Assembly (NCBI GenBank): GCA_025084515.1
Contig: JAJAGP010002026.1
Coordinates: 1-64,000, forward strand
Source of the DNA: Ancistrus triradiatus
Taxonomy: Eukaryota > Chordata > Actinopteri > Siluriformes > Loricariidae
Direction: 5' to 3'
Length of the DNA: 64,000 bases
Within the stretch, counting starts at the first letter, position 1. Every line of letters begins with the position of its first letter. Below are positions 23,991 through 35,744 of this stretch, one piece after another. The translations under genes were made by a program, and so were the position numbers. Under the pieces are notes generated by a model that was given only the letters and a program-made list of their open reading frames with translations, was not told the DNA's origin and did no database searches.

Positions 23991-24450
23991 CATCACCAGA
24001 GGAAAGGTCGCAGGCCATCCCTCAGTCACACATGGCCAGTTGTATGAGATTATGTTTAAGTGACTGTGGAGGACAATCCATGACAGTAAGCACCTCCTTG
24101 ATGTTTTTTCGCCTTCAAGTAGCTGTGGTAAAGCTTTGCAGAATGTTTTAAGTCATCACACAATTTGCAATCAAACTCACTGTATTCAATTTGAGAAAAA
24201 CGTAAAACAGAAGCATTTTTAGAAGCGGTCTTAGACCCATTGCAAGTGACACATCTTAACAAGTGTGTATCCAGTGCTGATGAGAAGCAGAGTTTGGCAA
24301 CAGAGAAATAATCTATTTATAATTGATCCTTTGGAAGATGCTCTACAGCAGCAAGACTTGCCCAAAGTGAAAACAGCTGAAGATGCAATGATGTAAAATC
24401 CTTAATCTCTAGGAATTAAGATGGCACATAGACTTAAACTCACTAAATTA

Positions 24451-25654
24451 GTGAGTGGCAAAAGTATGTGAACCTTTGCTTTCAGTATCTGGTGTGACCC
24501 CCCTGTGAAGCTTTCCTGTAGCTGTTGCAGTCCTGCACACCGGCGTGGAAAAATTTTAGCCCATACTTCCCTACAGAACAGCTTCAACTCTGGGATGTTG
24601 GTGGGTTTCCTCACATTAGCTGCTCGCTTCAGGTCCTTCCACAACATTTCGATTGGAGTAAGGTCAGAACTTTGACTTGGCCATTCCAAAACATTAACTT
24701 TATTCTTCTGTAACCATGCTTTGGTAGAACGGCTTGTGTGCTTAGGGTCGTTGTCTTGCTGCATGACCCACCTTCTCTTGAGATTCAGTTTATGGACAGA
24801 TGTCCTGACATTTTCCTTTAGAATTCTCCGATATCATTCAGAACTCATTGTTCCATCAATGATGGCAAGCCGTCCTGGCCCAGATGCAGCAAAACAGGAC
24901 CAAACCATGATTCTACCACCACCATGTTTCACAGATGGGATAAGCTTCTTATGCTGGAATGCAGTGTTTTCCTTTCTCCAAATGTAATGCTTTTGTTTCA
25001 AACCAAAAAGTTATATTTTAGTTTCATCCGTCCACAAAACATTTTTCCAATAGCCTTCTGGCTTGACCACGTGATCTTTAACAAACTGCAGGCAAGCAGC
25101 AATGTTCTTTTTGGAGAGCAGTGGCTTTCTCCTTGCAACCCTGCCATGCACCCCATTGTTGTTCAGTGTTGTTCTGATGGTGGACTCATGAACATTAACA
25201 TTAGCCAATGTGACAGAGGCCTTCAGTTGCTTAGAAGTTACCCTGGGGTCTGTGACCTCACCAACTATTACACGCCTTGATCTTGGAGTGATCTTTGTTG
25301 GTCGACCACTCATGGGGAGGGTAACAGTGGTCTTGAATTTGTTCCATTTGTACACAATCTGTCTGACTGTAGATTGGTAGAGTCCAAACTCTTTAGAGAT
25401 GGTTTTGTAACCTTTTCCAGCCTGATGAGCATCAACAACTCTTTTTCTGAGGTCCTCAGAAATCTCCCTTGTTCGTGACACCATACACTTCCACAAACGT
25501 GTTGTGAAGAGCAGACTTTGATAGATCCCTGTTCTTTAAATAAAACAGGGTTCCCACTCACAGCTGATTGACATCCCATTGATTGAAAACACCTGACTAA
25601 TTTCACATTCAAATTAACTGCCAATCCTAGAGGTTCACATACTTTGCCATGCAC
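24451..25654 (-). mobile_element. Tc1-like transposon with frameshifted transposase
   Basis: TA on both sides (24449-24450, 25655-25656) and inverted ends with 'caaaagtatgtgaacct' / 'aggttcacatactttg'. Minus-strand transposase pieces: N-terminal 25496-25011 with the helix-turn-helix region (SEDLRKRVVDAHQAGKGYK) and the first catalytic Asp in NVLWTDETKI; C-terminal 24764-24402 with QQDNDPKHTSRS and WPSQSSDLTPIEMLW. The two halves are in different frames, so it is not autonomous. It ends 128 bp before the angptl1 exon. Confidence 0.93.
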
Positions 25655-25782
25655 TAATATATAATATTGGCTCATTTTCTTCAAAAAAATAAATGACCAA
25701 CTATAATATTTTTGTCTAATTTTTTAACTGGGTTCTATACATCTACCTTTAGGACTAACTAAGGGTTGTGTTTCTTGTTTAG

Positions 25783-26657
25783 GAGACTCATCCAGCTCTT
25801 CAAGCCTGTGAAGAGATATCCTGAAGTGGAAAGGAGGAGTCCAGAGTAGAAAAGCCCAACAGCCATGAGAGGAGAAGCTCAGAACTTAGGTGTTGTGCTG
25901 TTATTCTGCCTCCCTGTCCTGGCCAGCTGTCGCCCAGGCAATGAGCCGGTGTTGTCTCGGCGGCGGCGGGCACCTGTCGATGACGTAAAAAGGTGCTCGT
26001 ACACGTTCCTGGTGCCCCAGCAGAAGATCACAGGACCCATCTGCGCCTCGGCTACGGGGCCCACGACCGACAAAGATCGGGTGACGCGGATGGACATCTC
26101 TGATGTGAAGGAGGTGCTATCCAAGCAACGTCGTGAGATCGAGACACTGCAGCTGGTGGCGGACGTGGACAGCAACTTGGTGAACGAGATGAAACTCTTG
26201 CGCAAGGAATCGCGCAACATGAACTCCCGCGTCACGCAGCTCTACATGCAGCTGCTGCACGAGATCATCCGCAAGCGCGACAACTCGCTGGAGCTGGTGC
26301 AGCTCGAGAACAGGGTGCTCAACGTCACATCCGAGATGCTGCGGCTCGCTTCGCGCTACAAGGAGCTGGAGATGCGCTTCGCCCTGCTTGCCTCCACCGT
26401 CAACAACCAGTCTGTGCTGATCGCCACGCTGGAGGAGCACTGCATGCGCGGCTACGGACGCCACGAGCTGCCTGTGGTGCCGCCGCTGGTCCAAGTGGTG
26501 CCCGAGGCCATCCCGGCCAATACCAACCGATTCACCAATGAGATCCAGAGGGAAGAAGGAAACCGAGCCTTCCCACGTGGCTCCCGCATGGACACCCCAC
26601 CCACTGCTGATCCTCTGGGAATCCCACCGGTGCCACAGGGCACGCTGACCTCTGACG
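25783..26657 (+). CDS. angptl1: angptl1 first coding exon (angiopoietin-like 1, N-terminal part)
   Basis: Secreted angiopoietin-like glycoprotein. The exon follows a good acceptor (gtgtttcttgtttag/GAGACT), has an 82-base 5' UTR, starts at ATG 25865 and ends at TCTGACG/gtaagt (264 codons plus one base). Visible parts: signal peptide 1-22 (VVLLFCLPVLASC), basic RRRR at 32-35 (possible furin site), paired Cys44/Cys60 around SYTFLVPQQ, coiled coil about 75-195 containing KLLRKESRNMNSRVTQLYMQ, N-glycosylation sequons at N153 and N181, and a Pro-rich linker 203-262. MDISDVKEVLSKQ and VPPLVQVVP favour ANGPTL1 over ANGPTL2. Codons are strongly G/C-ending, unlike the AT-rich flanks. The fibrinogen-like domain (about 220 residues) is not encoded here and was not found downstream. 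Confidence 0.93.
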
Positions 26658-27289
26658 GTAAGTGACCGGCTGTATTCAAAATGGCTCAATAGTCTACTAC
26701 ATACTGCCCCCTATACGTAGTAAGCAGTACATTTACAAGTTCACGTAGCGTACTACTACTGCACTACCCGCTGTGCCCAATTACTGCGAATTTACCTCAA
26801 ACGCATCTTTTTTTTACCCTCATTACCCTCATTCTGATGAGAACATACCCCATCAAAACGACTATATTAATATTTATACTCAGAGTTGGCAGCACTCATT
26901 TCGAATACTATTTGTGGTTGTAGAAATATCTAAGATGGTCCAATAGCGAAGGTAGCAGGCTCTATGCTTCTGATCCGTTACTAGGGTTCAGACAGTCACC
27001 CACCTCCACACACACAAGAAACACTCAGGAAGGGCTACTGAGGGTCAATGCTGCAGTACAAAACATGAAGGTACCTTCAAGAGGCCATTTGAAGAGCCAG
27101 TATTATTTCAGAAGTCAGTGCAACTTGGTAAACTCCCCCAAGCCCATAATCTGTCACCCTTTCTCTCACAGAAGCAGGCAGCTCCAGTTAGATTTGGCTA
27201 CAGGCAGCAAATACCACACGAAGAAGCCAGAACATTACAGATTATGAACTATTTAAGGTAATCCTTGAAAAAAAAAAAAATACAAAAAC
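26658..27289. other. angptl1 intron, no recognised feature
   Basis: AT-rich sequence after the angptl1 donor. No fibrinogen-like exon seen. Confidence 0.55.
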
Positions 27290-28375
27290 TATTATTAGGT
27301 ACACCTGCTCAACTGCTCATTTAAGGAAATATCTAAATCAGCCAATCACATGGCAGGAACTCAATGCATTCAGGCATGTAGACGTGGTCAAGACGATCTG
27401 CCTAAATTCAAACCGAGCATCAGAATGGGGGAGAAAAGTGATGTGACTTTGAACGTGGCATCATTGTTGGTGCTAGACGGGCTGGTCTGATCTACTGGGA
27501 TTTTCAACCATCTCTTTGGGTTTATGGAAAATGGTCTGAAAAAGGGAAAATACCCAGTGGTTCCCTGGGTGAAAATGCTTTGTTGATGCCAGAGGAGAAT
27601 GGTCAGACTGGTTTGAGCTGATGGAAAGGCAACTAACTCAAATAATCACTATTTACAACCAAGGTATGCAGAAGGGCATCTCTGAATGCACAACACGTCG
27701 AACCTTGAAGCATATGGGCCACAGCAGTAGAAGACCACACCAGGTGCAACTCCTCAAGAACAGGCAACTGAAACTACAAGAAAATTGGACAAGAAAATAT
27801 TGGAAATCCATTGTCTGGTCTGATGAGTCTGCAACATTCGGACGGTAGGATCAGAATTTTTAGTAAACACCATGAAAGCATGGATCCATCCTGCCTTGTT
27901 TCAACGACTTAGGCTGCTGATGGTGTTGTAATGGTGTGGAGGATATTTTTGGCCCACTTTTGGGCATATTAATACCAATGGGGCATCAGTTAAACTCTGC
28001 AGCCTACCTGAGTATTATTCCTGACCATGTCCATCCCTTTACGGCCACAGTGTACTCATCTTATGGCTACTTCCAGCAGGATACTGCACCATGTCACAAA
28101 GCTCAAATCATCTCAAACTGGTTCTTGAACATGACAATGAGTTCACTGTACACACTAACCAGACCTCAATCCAATAGAACACCTTTGTGGGAGAACATTA
28201 GCATCATGGATGTGCAGCCGACAAATCTGCAGCAACTGCACGATGCAAACATGTCAATATAAACCAAACTCTCTGAGGAATGTTTCCAGCACCTTGTTGA
28301 ATCTATGCCACAAAGAATTAAGGCAGTTCTGAAGGCAAAAGGGGTCCAACCCCATACTAGCAAGGTGTAATTACA
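27290..28375 (+). mobile_element. Tc1-like transposon, decayed
   Basis: Left end 'attaggtacacctgctca', right end 'agcaaggtgtaa'. The order of Tc1 blocks is preserved: 'gaacgtggcatcattgttgg', 'acaacacgtcgaaccttgaag', 'ctggtctgatgagtctgcaac', 'cagcaggatactgcaccatg'. Frames are broken by many small deletions. Confidence 0.88.
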
Positions 28376-28992
28376 CCGACCAACCATGAAAGGAAAGAAA
28401 ATAAGTACCAATTGTGAATTGGTACCACAGTGTGTAATGTGGAGAAAGAGACAAAAGCTGCATGCTGTTGAAGAGTTGCCCTAAACATCAGTCGGCACAA
28501 CCAGCCCATAGTGACAGCCCAAGACAGCAACAGAAAACTGCACACGTGAATCCCGCGTGAGCAAATACAGGTTGCACGTGTAGACAATCTTGGGTTCAGC
28601 CTACTGAAGGACATGGCACAGGGACTCACAAATGAGATCCAGCTGCTACAGAGGCACACATTTCTGCTTGATCCAACCCGATGCTCTTCTCAAGGAGGGC
28701 CTTTGTCATCAGCACTCCCATCTGTCATCTTATTAACAGGTCGCACCTTAAGGGTCACTTCCCTACTGCTCTGAAAGCCAGCTATGGGGAAACCTGATCT
28801 TGATCCTTTCTACCGTCCCTTTTCTATTCTAGTGTTGAAAAAAATGACATCCCTTCATAAATAATCCTAATCTTTTTGGAGTCTGGCTTCTGAACATGAT
28901 ACAGGACTAAGACTGCTGTCAAACGGTTTCCTTTAAAGCCATTAACATTCCACATTTCAAAATGTCGTCCGCGTTTCCTGGTGAACAGGCTT
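28376..28992. other. intron up to the assembly gap, no recognised feature
   Basis: No angptl1 exon recognised on the plus strand. The minus-strand frame next to the gap has no recognised family. Confidence 0.5.
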
Positions 28993-29092
28993 NNNNNNNN
29001 NNNNNNNNNNNNNNNNNNNNNNNNNNNNNNNNNNNNNNNNNNNNNNNNNNNNNNNNNNNNNNNNNNNNNNNNNNNNNNNNNNNNNNNNNNNN
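28993..29092. other. assembly gap (100 N)
   Basis: A run of exactly 100 N, the usual placeholder for a gap of unknown length. It lies 2.3 kb downstream of the angptl1 coding exon, inside the same ralgps2 intron. The true missing length cannot be inferred. Confidence 0.99.
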
Positions 29093-29116
29093 ATGGCCTG
29101 ATTGACCTGCTTACCC

Positions 29117-29306
29117 ACATTTACATTTATGTCCTTTTAAAAGATGCCCTTAATCCAGAGCGGCTGATAGAGTCTTACAATCCAGGGAACTGTGGGTTAA
29201 GGGCCTTGCTCAAGGACTCAACAGCAGCAGCTTGGCAGAGGTGGGATATGAACCCTGGACCTTCTGGTCCATAGTCCAGTACCTTAACCACACCACCATA
29301 GTCCCA
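29117..29306 (-). mobile_element. tRNA-derived SINE copy, adjoining the gap
   Basis: Diverged tail, then 'agggccttgctcaaggactc', B-box complement and reverse head. Repeats of this sort often break assemblies, which fits the gap 24 bp away. Confidence 0.82.
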
Positions 29307-31143
29307 TAATATAATAGAGGACTAAGGGTAGTTATTCTATAACTGGATGCCTTTATGTCATCTAAACAACCATCCGACCAAAGTCTGTTCACCTTAGCAA
29401 CTGAGGTCTTCAAAGTTATAATAAACAATTATTTTGTGATGCGGCTGCAAACATCTGGTCACCTCAACTGCCAATCAATGCTGCGGATCCACAAGCAGAG
29501 GCGGGGAGTTACCATTCAAGAGCCATTTTTCGCTAATGCTATAGTGGAGCGTATCAAAACAAAACCATGTGATAATATATGGGATCACAAGACACCAGTC
29601 CTGGCAGATAGATGCCTCCTCAAAGACAGACGTATTTTGGCACTAATCGACAACATGTCAAAACTTAAAGCAGATGGGCTTCATCAGCAGAAGACCACAC
29701 TGGGTGCCACTCATCAGCTGAGAACTGTGGGCAGGAGTTAATGGGTCAGTATAGAACCAAGCGTAGTCACACTGCTCTATTACTACAGTGAGCACATTTT
29801 CTTCAGCTGTTACATAAAGAGCTCGCTAAAAGTCCTTCGTTGCCTTCATCTTTCTTACCGACTAAACAAAGAGCTCATGGTATGTGCTACTATAACAAAA
29901 GCAACGTGCTTCCGAACGCTGAAGATCGAACAGTTTTACATCTTTTCACAAGAAAGACAATGCTGGCTATCAGCAGACTGTTCCAGAGAACAAACGTGCG
30001 GCAAAGAAGAAAGTTAAAACAGAAACACTTGCTTCCTTGACGTGGATGAGAGTTGCAATTCTATAATGGGTTTCTAATCTGCTGCTTTGGAAGCCTGCAG
30101 TATTTTCCAACCTGGCTCTCCAAATGACGAGTCTCTTAACTCTGTTGTGCGCACAAACACAGGGGCAGGCAGTACACAAAAATAAAGGGAAAAATGCAAT
30201 ACATCACATGATTAGTCAGCCTCAGCTGCGTTTTCGGTTCTTCTGTGCTATCTCAAATGTTCTTGTTGGTCCCTGTACGTGGGACACCGAGTAAGAGACC
30301 ACACACAGGGCCACGAGTCACAGCAGTGACAAAGTAGCACGCAAACGGAGTCAACAGCATGAGAGGGTTCTAACTAAGCGAAATGAGATCAGCACACAGT
30401 CAAAGCAAACTGGTTTGGCCTTGGTCACCATGTTCACATCTCTGCCAAGAGTCCGCAAAATATATTAGGGCTTGTCAACACATCACATAAACCAGTTTGA
30501 GTGGCGAATGGGCTGCCAAAACAAGATCAGATTCTCTCTCTAAAAGCGTATCAATCAAAGTCCCAAAAAACTGAGGAAACTCTGACTCTGAAGAAATGCA
30601 TCACATTCAAAGCACACACAAAACATATATCCAGATGACAACTGCACGACGTCCCCCCCGTCCTAGAATATAGTGATTCCTGTCTGTGGTGGGTTCTAGC
30701 TTACTTAAGACACATTGTTCTGCCAGTGAAACAGAAAAAAACTGGGAAAATCCTCTCTGTGGAACCAGTCTTGTTTTTGTAGCAGCTTGGAAGACATTTT
30801 CTCAGAAGTAAAGTGATGAAATGACTCGAAGACACGGCCTCCTGGGATCACCTAGATTTCTGCATTACTTACTAATAAAGTATTCGGCATTTTAAAAGGC
30901 ATCCCGACTCAATTAACACAAGCAGTTGCACTACAGCAAGATCCTGCCTTGCGCCCTGTTCTACTGGTTAGGCACCTGCTCCATTAACCTGAATTGGATA
31001 GGTATGAAAATGAATACTTCTACTTTCCACACTCCCTACACTGACATACTGCTGTATGTCTTGCTCAATCCTGGCTCACAAACTTTGAATTTACAACTGA
31101 AGGAAGCTCTTTTAGCAGCAATAACACCCCTTTTCAGCCATAT
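29307..31143. other. intron, mostly unrecognised
   Basis: 29680-29745 contains a small Tc1 fragment ('cagcagaagaccacactggg'). The frame 29355-29741 has no clear host-gene character. The rest appears unique; no fibrinogen-like exon seen. Confidence 0.45.
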
Positions 31144-31339
31144 CATTTACATTTACAGCATTTAGCAGACACCCTTATCCAGAGCGACTTACAACTGATA
31201 CAGTCTTACAATCCAAGATATTGTGGGTTAAGGGCCTTGCTCAAGGACCCAACAGTGGCAGCTTGCAGATGTGGGATTTGAACCCTGGGCCTTCTGGTCC
31301 ATAGTCCAGTACCTTAACCGCTAGGCTACCACAGTCCCC
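31144..31339 (-). mobile_element. tRNA-derived SINE copy, near full length
   Basis: 'atttacatttacagcatttag' tail in reverse, intact body, reverse head ending 'accacagtcccc'. Confidence 0.9.
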
Positions 31340-31525
31340 ATATCACTGCATCTCAAGATTAAAGAGGGATTAAAGTGGGTTAAACAAAAAGGGTTAAAGA
31401 TCAGAGCCTGGTTGCATAAAATACCTTAAGTGAAAATCCTTCAGATTGCCCTTTAAAATCCCTTAAAGTTCCACTTGTTGCAGAAAAGCAATGCCGTAAG
31501 TGTTAGCTAAGGGCTTTAAGGCTGT

Positions 31526-31693
31526 GGGGACTGTGGTGGCCTAGTGGTTAAGGTGCAGGACTATGAACCAGAAGGTCCAGGGTTCAAATCCCACCTCAGC
31601 CAAGGCCCTTAACCCACAATTGCTTGGATTCTAAGACTGTACCAATTGTAAGTCGCTCTGGATAAGGGCGTCTGCTAAATGCTGTAAATGTAA
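31526..31693 (+). mobile_element. tRNA-derived SINE copy
   Basis: Head ggggactgtggtggcctagt, B box ggttcaaatcc, full tail; a short internal part of the body is missing. Inverted relative to the copy 187 bp to the left. Confidence 0.9.
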
Positions 31694-33423
31694 GGCAAAT
31701 TTTCATAAACCATTAAATGTTCCCTTAAATGTCTAAAGTACTCTTATGTAATCTCTTAAAAACTGCTAAGTGTTACATAAAGCGCCTTAACAGTACATTC
31801 CCACAGAATTATTTAAGGGATGCAAAAATCCACCTTAACTCTGGAAAGACAGAATATGGCCGAGCTTTCAGAAGTTTTTGAAGATGAAGACTTTCTGCCT
31901 TTTTGACATTAAAAGAAAATATCAAATAAAATAAGTATAATACATTTATTATTAGTAGTAGTCGTATTGTTGTCATTATTAACTGTGTTCAGTTGTCTTT
32001 TCCGTTTGCTCCATTACTTGCCAACCATTAAGACAGCTCTCAAACATCGGTATTCAGTGGAACTTTGAGGCAACAGAACCTCAGTCCAGTAAATCCCTTA
32101 CTGGTTTCCCTTAAGTCAAACATCTGAGGGATTTTATGCAACACACCTAAGTATTTCCCCTGGGTAAGGGAAAATCGTCCCTTAAGGTTTATACTAAAGG
32201 GAAACCTGTAAGGTGTTTTATGCAATCGGGCACTGGACTCTTGAACATGGCCATTCCAAACAATACACACGGCCATCCCCATATACAAGTACTGTGCAAA
32301 AGGCCACCATTAGAATAAAGACACAACACACCATGTTTTAGCAATGCTATAATGACCAGGTATGCTATTTATCAGTCTCATGATTAGAATAGAACCAGAA
32401 AATGATAGGAAATGGTGTACAAAAAAATAATTGAATCAATCAGAAAAAACAGCTTCTACAGGCTATAGCAGGTATACTGAAGTCAGTTCCAAAGTTCCAA
32501 GATTTAACTGAACGCCTTACTTTGATAAGAATTAATGATGATTACTTTGTGGGAGATTTCTGTTAGCCCTCAGTTCACTGAGAAGGTTTGTAATGTAAAT
32601 ATGTTCAACCATTAAAACTTGGAATTCTCCAATGAGGAGTGCACAGACTGTAACTTCTAAATAACTGAGACCAACACCGCCCACCCCGCCAAAATACTTA
32701 TGCAACTATTTATGGTTATATTGAATATTCACACCATTTAAACCTTCGTGATTAGTTAGGATGTCGGGAGTTGGTTATTTCTTCCTTCTTTTCAAATTTT
32801 TTTTCATATTGTGCATGAGCAATGCATACATTATGAATCCAACAATATTAAACTAAGAGGAATTTAAATTAACCACTAAGAGAATTAAATAAAAAGTACT
32901 AACCAGAATAAAAAACAACAAAATCGACGTAAGTAATCGAACATGGGCAAGATTTATGTCAGTTTTAAGGTTCTTAGATGGTTTGTCTACTCATTTAGAG
33001 TAATTGCCCAGCCCCTAGGCTTATAGTAAGTATTTACTGTGGCAAAGTATTAGTTGGACCTCCCCTTACACTTGATAACCAGCAGCCATTGACAGATTAA
33101 TCAAGATAGCATTTGAACAAGCTTTGATCTGGGGGGGAGAGTGATCTTTTGGAAAAGGTCGCGGCCAAGAAAACCACCATTTCAGAAGGAGAAACAGGGT
33201 TGGAAGGTAAGTTATGGGTATATCATAGCCCCTAGATGATGGACTATTCTAGAAATATATGGCTACCCAGCTGTCCTAAAGGGTAGCTAATTCTCACGTG
33301 CTGTAAAAGACCGGCAACTACGAGTGATTGTGTATCGGGGATACATAATGCCGATATACATATTTTTACATTAATTTTATTTGAACACCAATCCAAGGGC
33401 ACAGTGTTTAGATAACTGGGCTC
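31694..33423. other. intron, no recognised feature
   Basis: AT-rich. 31700-32230 contains recurring 'ccttaa' / 'ttaagg' words, possibly a short degenerate inverted repeat ('cccttaaatg' against 'cccttaaggtttatac'), but no defined element. Confidence 0.4.
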
Positions 33424-33640
33424 CATTCTTACATTTATCATTCTACGCCACCCCAAGGAAGGGTCGGGGTCCTTTTTGAGTCTTGGTCCTCCCAAGTTCT
33501 CCTCATAACGCTTAGGGAGCTTTTCCTTGCCACTTTCGCCCTAGGCTTGCCTCATTTGGGATTGGACGTAGTTATAGGGATAATCTAAATGTTAAAGTTT
33601 GCTTGAGACCAATGCTCCATTGACATCGCGTCCGTTCCTC
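33424..33640 (-). repeat. interspersed repeat family B, copy 3
   Basis: Reverse orientation: 'gtcctttttgagtcttggtc', 'ttccttgccactttcgccct', 'catttgggattggacgtag', 'caatgctccattg'. Small indels. Confidence 0.7.
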
Positions 33641-34681
33641 AATTACTAAGTGAGTGCCCTTACTGCCTAATTCTATGTAGGGCATTCCCGGTAGAACTTT
33701 CTAACGGACAATGGAAACCCTAAGATTGTTAATGACAGTTTACCCTACGAGTCCCCCGATTGTTCACACACTCTGCATAACAGGGCCAATGTCTTCAACC
33801 AGCAATAAAATGCTAACAGTTTTATGGGTCTGGATTTTTTTTTTTGTTTTTTTTCCCAAGTCTGTGCACCTTTAAAAAACAATCCTTCCTCAAAGCTTCT
33901 TTTTAGAGGAACAGAGCAGTTTTGGCGAGATGTGATTAATAAAAAGCTTTACCATGATCCCTGGCTTTTGCACATACTGCAGCGGAGAAGAAGTGAGTCG
34001 GACACAGAAGCACAAACCAACGACAGATGTGGACTGCAGGGACACCCACAGAGACCACAGAAGATGTCTCTGCATGCGTTTCCACAGGGACATACTCCCA
34101 AAACACGCGTTCAGAAGCAAAAGCGTGCCAGAAACTGATCTGAGTTATTATCGAGAAGTTAATCTTAGACCCAAACCATGCACGCTCGGTTAATGGTGCA
34201 ACACAATGAACACACTATGTGAAATTCCCCGGACAAATCTTGAGGGCACTTACATTTAATTGTGGTTTGTGCTCTAAAGTACGAGGCCCCAGTCCAACAA
34301 AGCCAAATAAAGCCACGGCGAACGACCAGAAAGCCAAGATTGTAACAGACATTGGCATTGTCTGAAGTACAGACCGAAAGTCCGACACCCTTTTCATAGA
34401 GTAACACGAAACACGCTGCTGCCAACATAAAACACTGCAAACCAATTGACCACGTATCAAAACAAACGATTTAATTTGCTGGCTGCATCGAGTAACAACC
34501 AGCCTCACCACTAGCAGCATATTATTACTTAAACAGGACGCCCTGAATGAAACGGCTTGAGCACATAAACACTAAATGGTTACATCCACAAGGAAATGAA
34601 ACGTCTATTGAGAGAAGACTGAGATGTGGGAGAAGGGGAAGATGATGAGAAAAGGGCTTTGCTTGATCATGTAAGACTTAC
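33641..34681. other. intron, no recognised feature
   Basis: The frame 33824-34138 follows a T-rich tract and reads no known domain. Nothing else recognised before exon 34682-34808. Confidence 0.45.
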
Positions 34682-34808
34682 CCAGATATGGTATGCAGGA
34701 GGTCATACTTTGGCTGCTGATGTAATCTCTCAGCCTCTTGTAGTTATCCTCTTTCGACATCAGATACTCCAACCTCTCAAACGTAGCCCTGTCCTTTCGA
34801 CTCAACAG
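34682..34808 (-). CDS. ralgps2: ralgps2 exon, RasGEF domain
   Basis: 127 bp, enters in phase 0 and ends after one base of a glycine codon; acceptor tctcgcag/CTGTTGAGT, donor CTGG/gtaagtc. It encodes LLSRKDRATFERLEYLMSKE and then DNYKRLRDYISS...CIPYLG. This is the canonical RasGEF signature of N-Y-x-x-x-R-x-x followed by P-x-I/L-P-x-L-G just before the Y-L-S-D-L motif. The next exon lies 25 kb away; that intron contains angptl1 on the opposite strand. Confidence 0.95.
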
Positions 34809-35022
34809 CTGCGAGACATAAGCAGAGATTACAAAACAGCCATTTAAAAGACAACAGCTATTTCAGTAAGAGCTGTCAGCTACATGAGCAGGCATGCATG
34901 TGCACGTGTGAAAACAAGATTCAAAGATGGGGGCCATCACCATCATTATCTGTACCTGCTCCAACAACCAGGCCAGTTACAATCACCGTTAGAGTTCAGA
35001 TCCGTCTCCAATACCTACATCT

Positions 35023-35212
35023 AGGACTGTGGTGGCCTAGCGGGTAAGGTACTGGACTATGGACCAGAAGGTCCAGGGTTCAAATCCCACCTCTGCCAAG
35101 CTGCCACTGTTGGGTCCTTGGGCAAGGCCCTTAACCCACAATTGCTTGGATTGTAAGGTTGTATCAATTATAAGTCGCTCTGGATAAGGGTGTCTGCTAA
35201 ACGCTGGAAATG
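35023..35212 (+). mobile_element. tRNA-derived SINE copy
   Basis: Head ggactgtggtggcctagcgg, B box ggttcaaatcc, tail with one change (aagggtgtctgctaaacg). Inside the ralgps2 intron 34809-38819. Confidence 0.9.
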
Positions 35213-35417
35213 AATGAATCTAAATAAATCTGAAGCATTCTTTTAATGTCGGGTAAAACCTCTTATGATAACAGCTATTCATTTCTAACTATTTATACGG
35301 AGATCTGGACAACAACGCTTTTTAGGTCATTGGCTTGTGTGAAATTAACACCCAAATGAAATCCCGGACCAAGCGTTTACCACCAGAACACTGGCTAGAG
35401 CATCACATTCCCTCTAC

Positions 35418-35505
35418 TAACTGATTGTTGCACAGTTTGTGTTGGTCATCCTCTAATCCTTCATCAGTGCTCACAGGACGCTGGTGGCTAGACATTTTCG
35501 ACAAC
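35418..35505. mobile_element. fold-back element fragment
   Basis: 'ttgcacagtttgtgttggtc' and 'cctctaatccttcatcagtg' match the central part of the elements at 8.4 and 41.4 kb. Confidence 0.65.
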
Positions 35506-35550
35506 TATTTTCTGATCATGTGTTTAAAGACTTTTGTGCAAATTCTGTGA

Positions 35551-35744
35551 ACTGTGGTAGCCTAGCGGTTAAGGTACTGGACTATGGACCAGAAGGTCCA
35601 GGGTTCAAATCCCACCTCTGACAAGCTGCCACTGTTGGGTCCTTGAGCAAGACCCTTAACCCACAATTGCTTGGATTGTAAGACTGTACCAATTGTAAGT
35701 CGCTCTGGATAAGGGCGTCTGCTAAATGCTGTAAATGTAAATGT
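35551..35744 (+). mobile_element. tRNA-derived SINE copy, near full length
   Basis: The best-preserved copy: actgtggtagcctagcggtt head, B box ggttcaaatcc, complete body and tail with 'gtaaatgtaaatgtaa'. Confidence 0.92.

Noticed and set aside
26117..26689. 190-aa open frame on the minus strand opposite angptl1
   Set aside because: A shadow of the GC-rich angptl1 exon: it follows the antisense of its codons and has low-complexity His/Leu/Gln text with no recognised domain.
29355..29741. 128-aa open frame on the plus strand as a missing angptl1 exon
   Set aside because: No fibrinogen-like motif; its end is a small Tc1 fragment.
33824..34138. 104-aa open frame preceded by a T-rich tract (acceptor-like)
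   Set aside because: The peptide matches neither angptl1 nor ralgps2, and no donor or domain supports it.
3766..35744. tRNA genes at sites with good A and B boxes
   Set aside because: All share the same SINE body and tail and lack a consistent cloverleaf, so they are tRNA-derived SINEs, not functional tRNAs.
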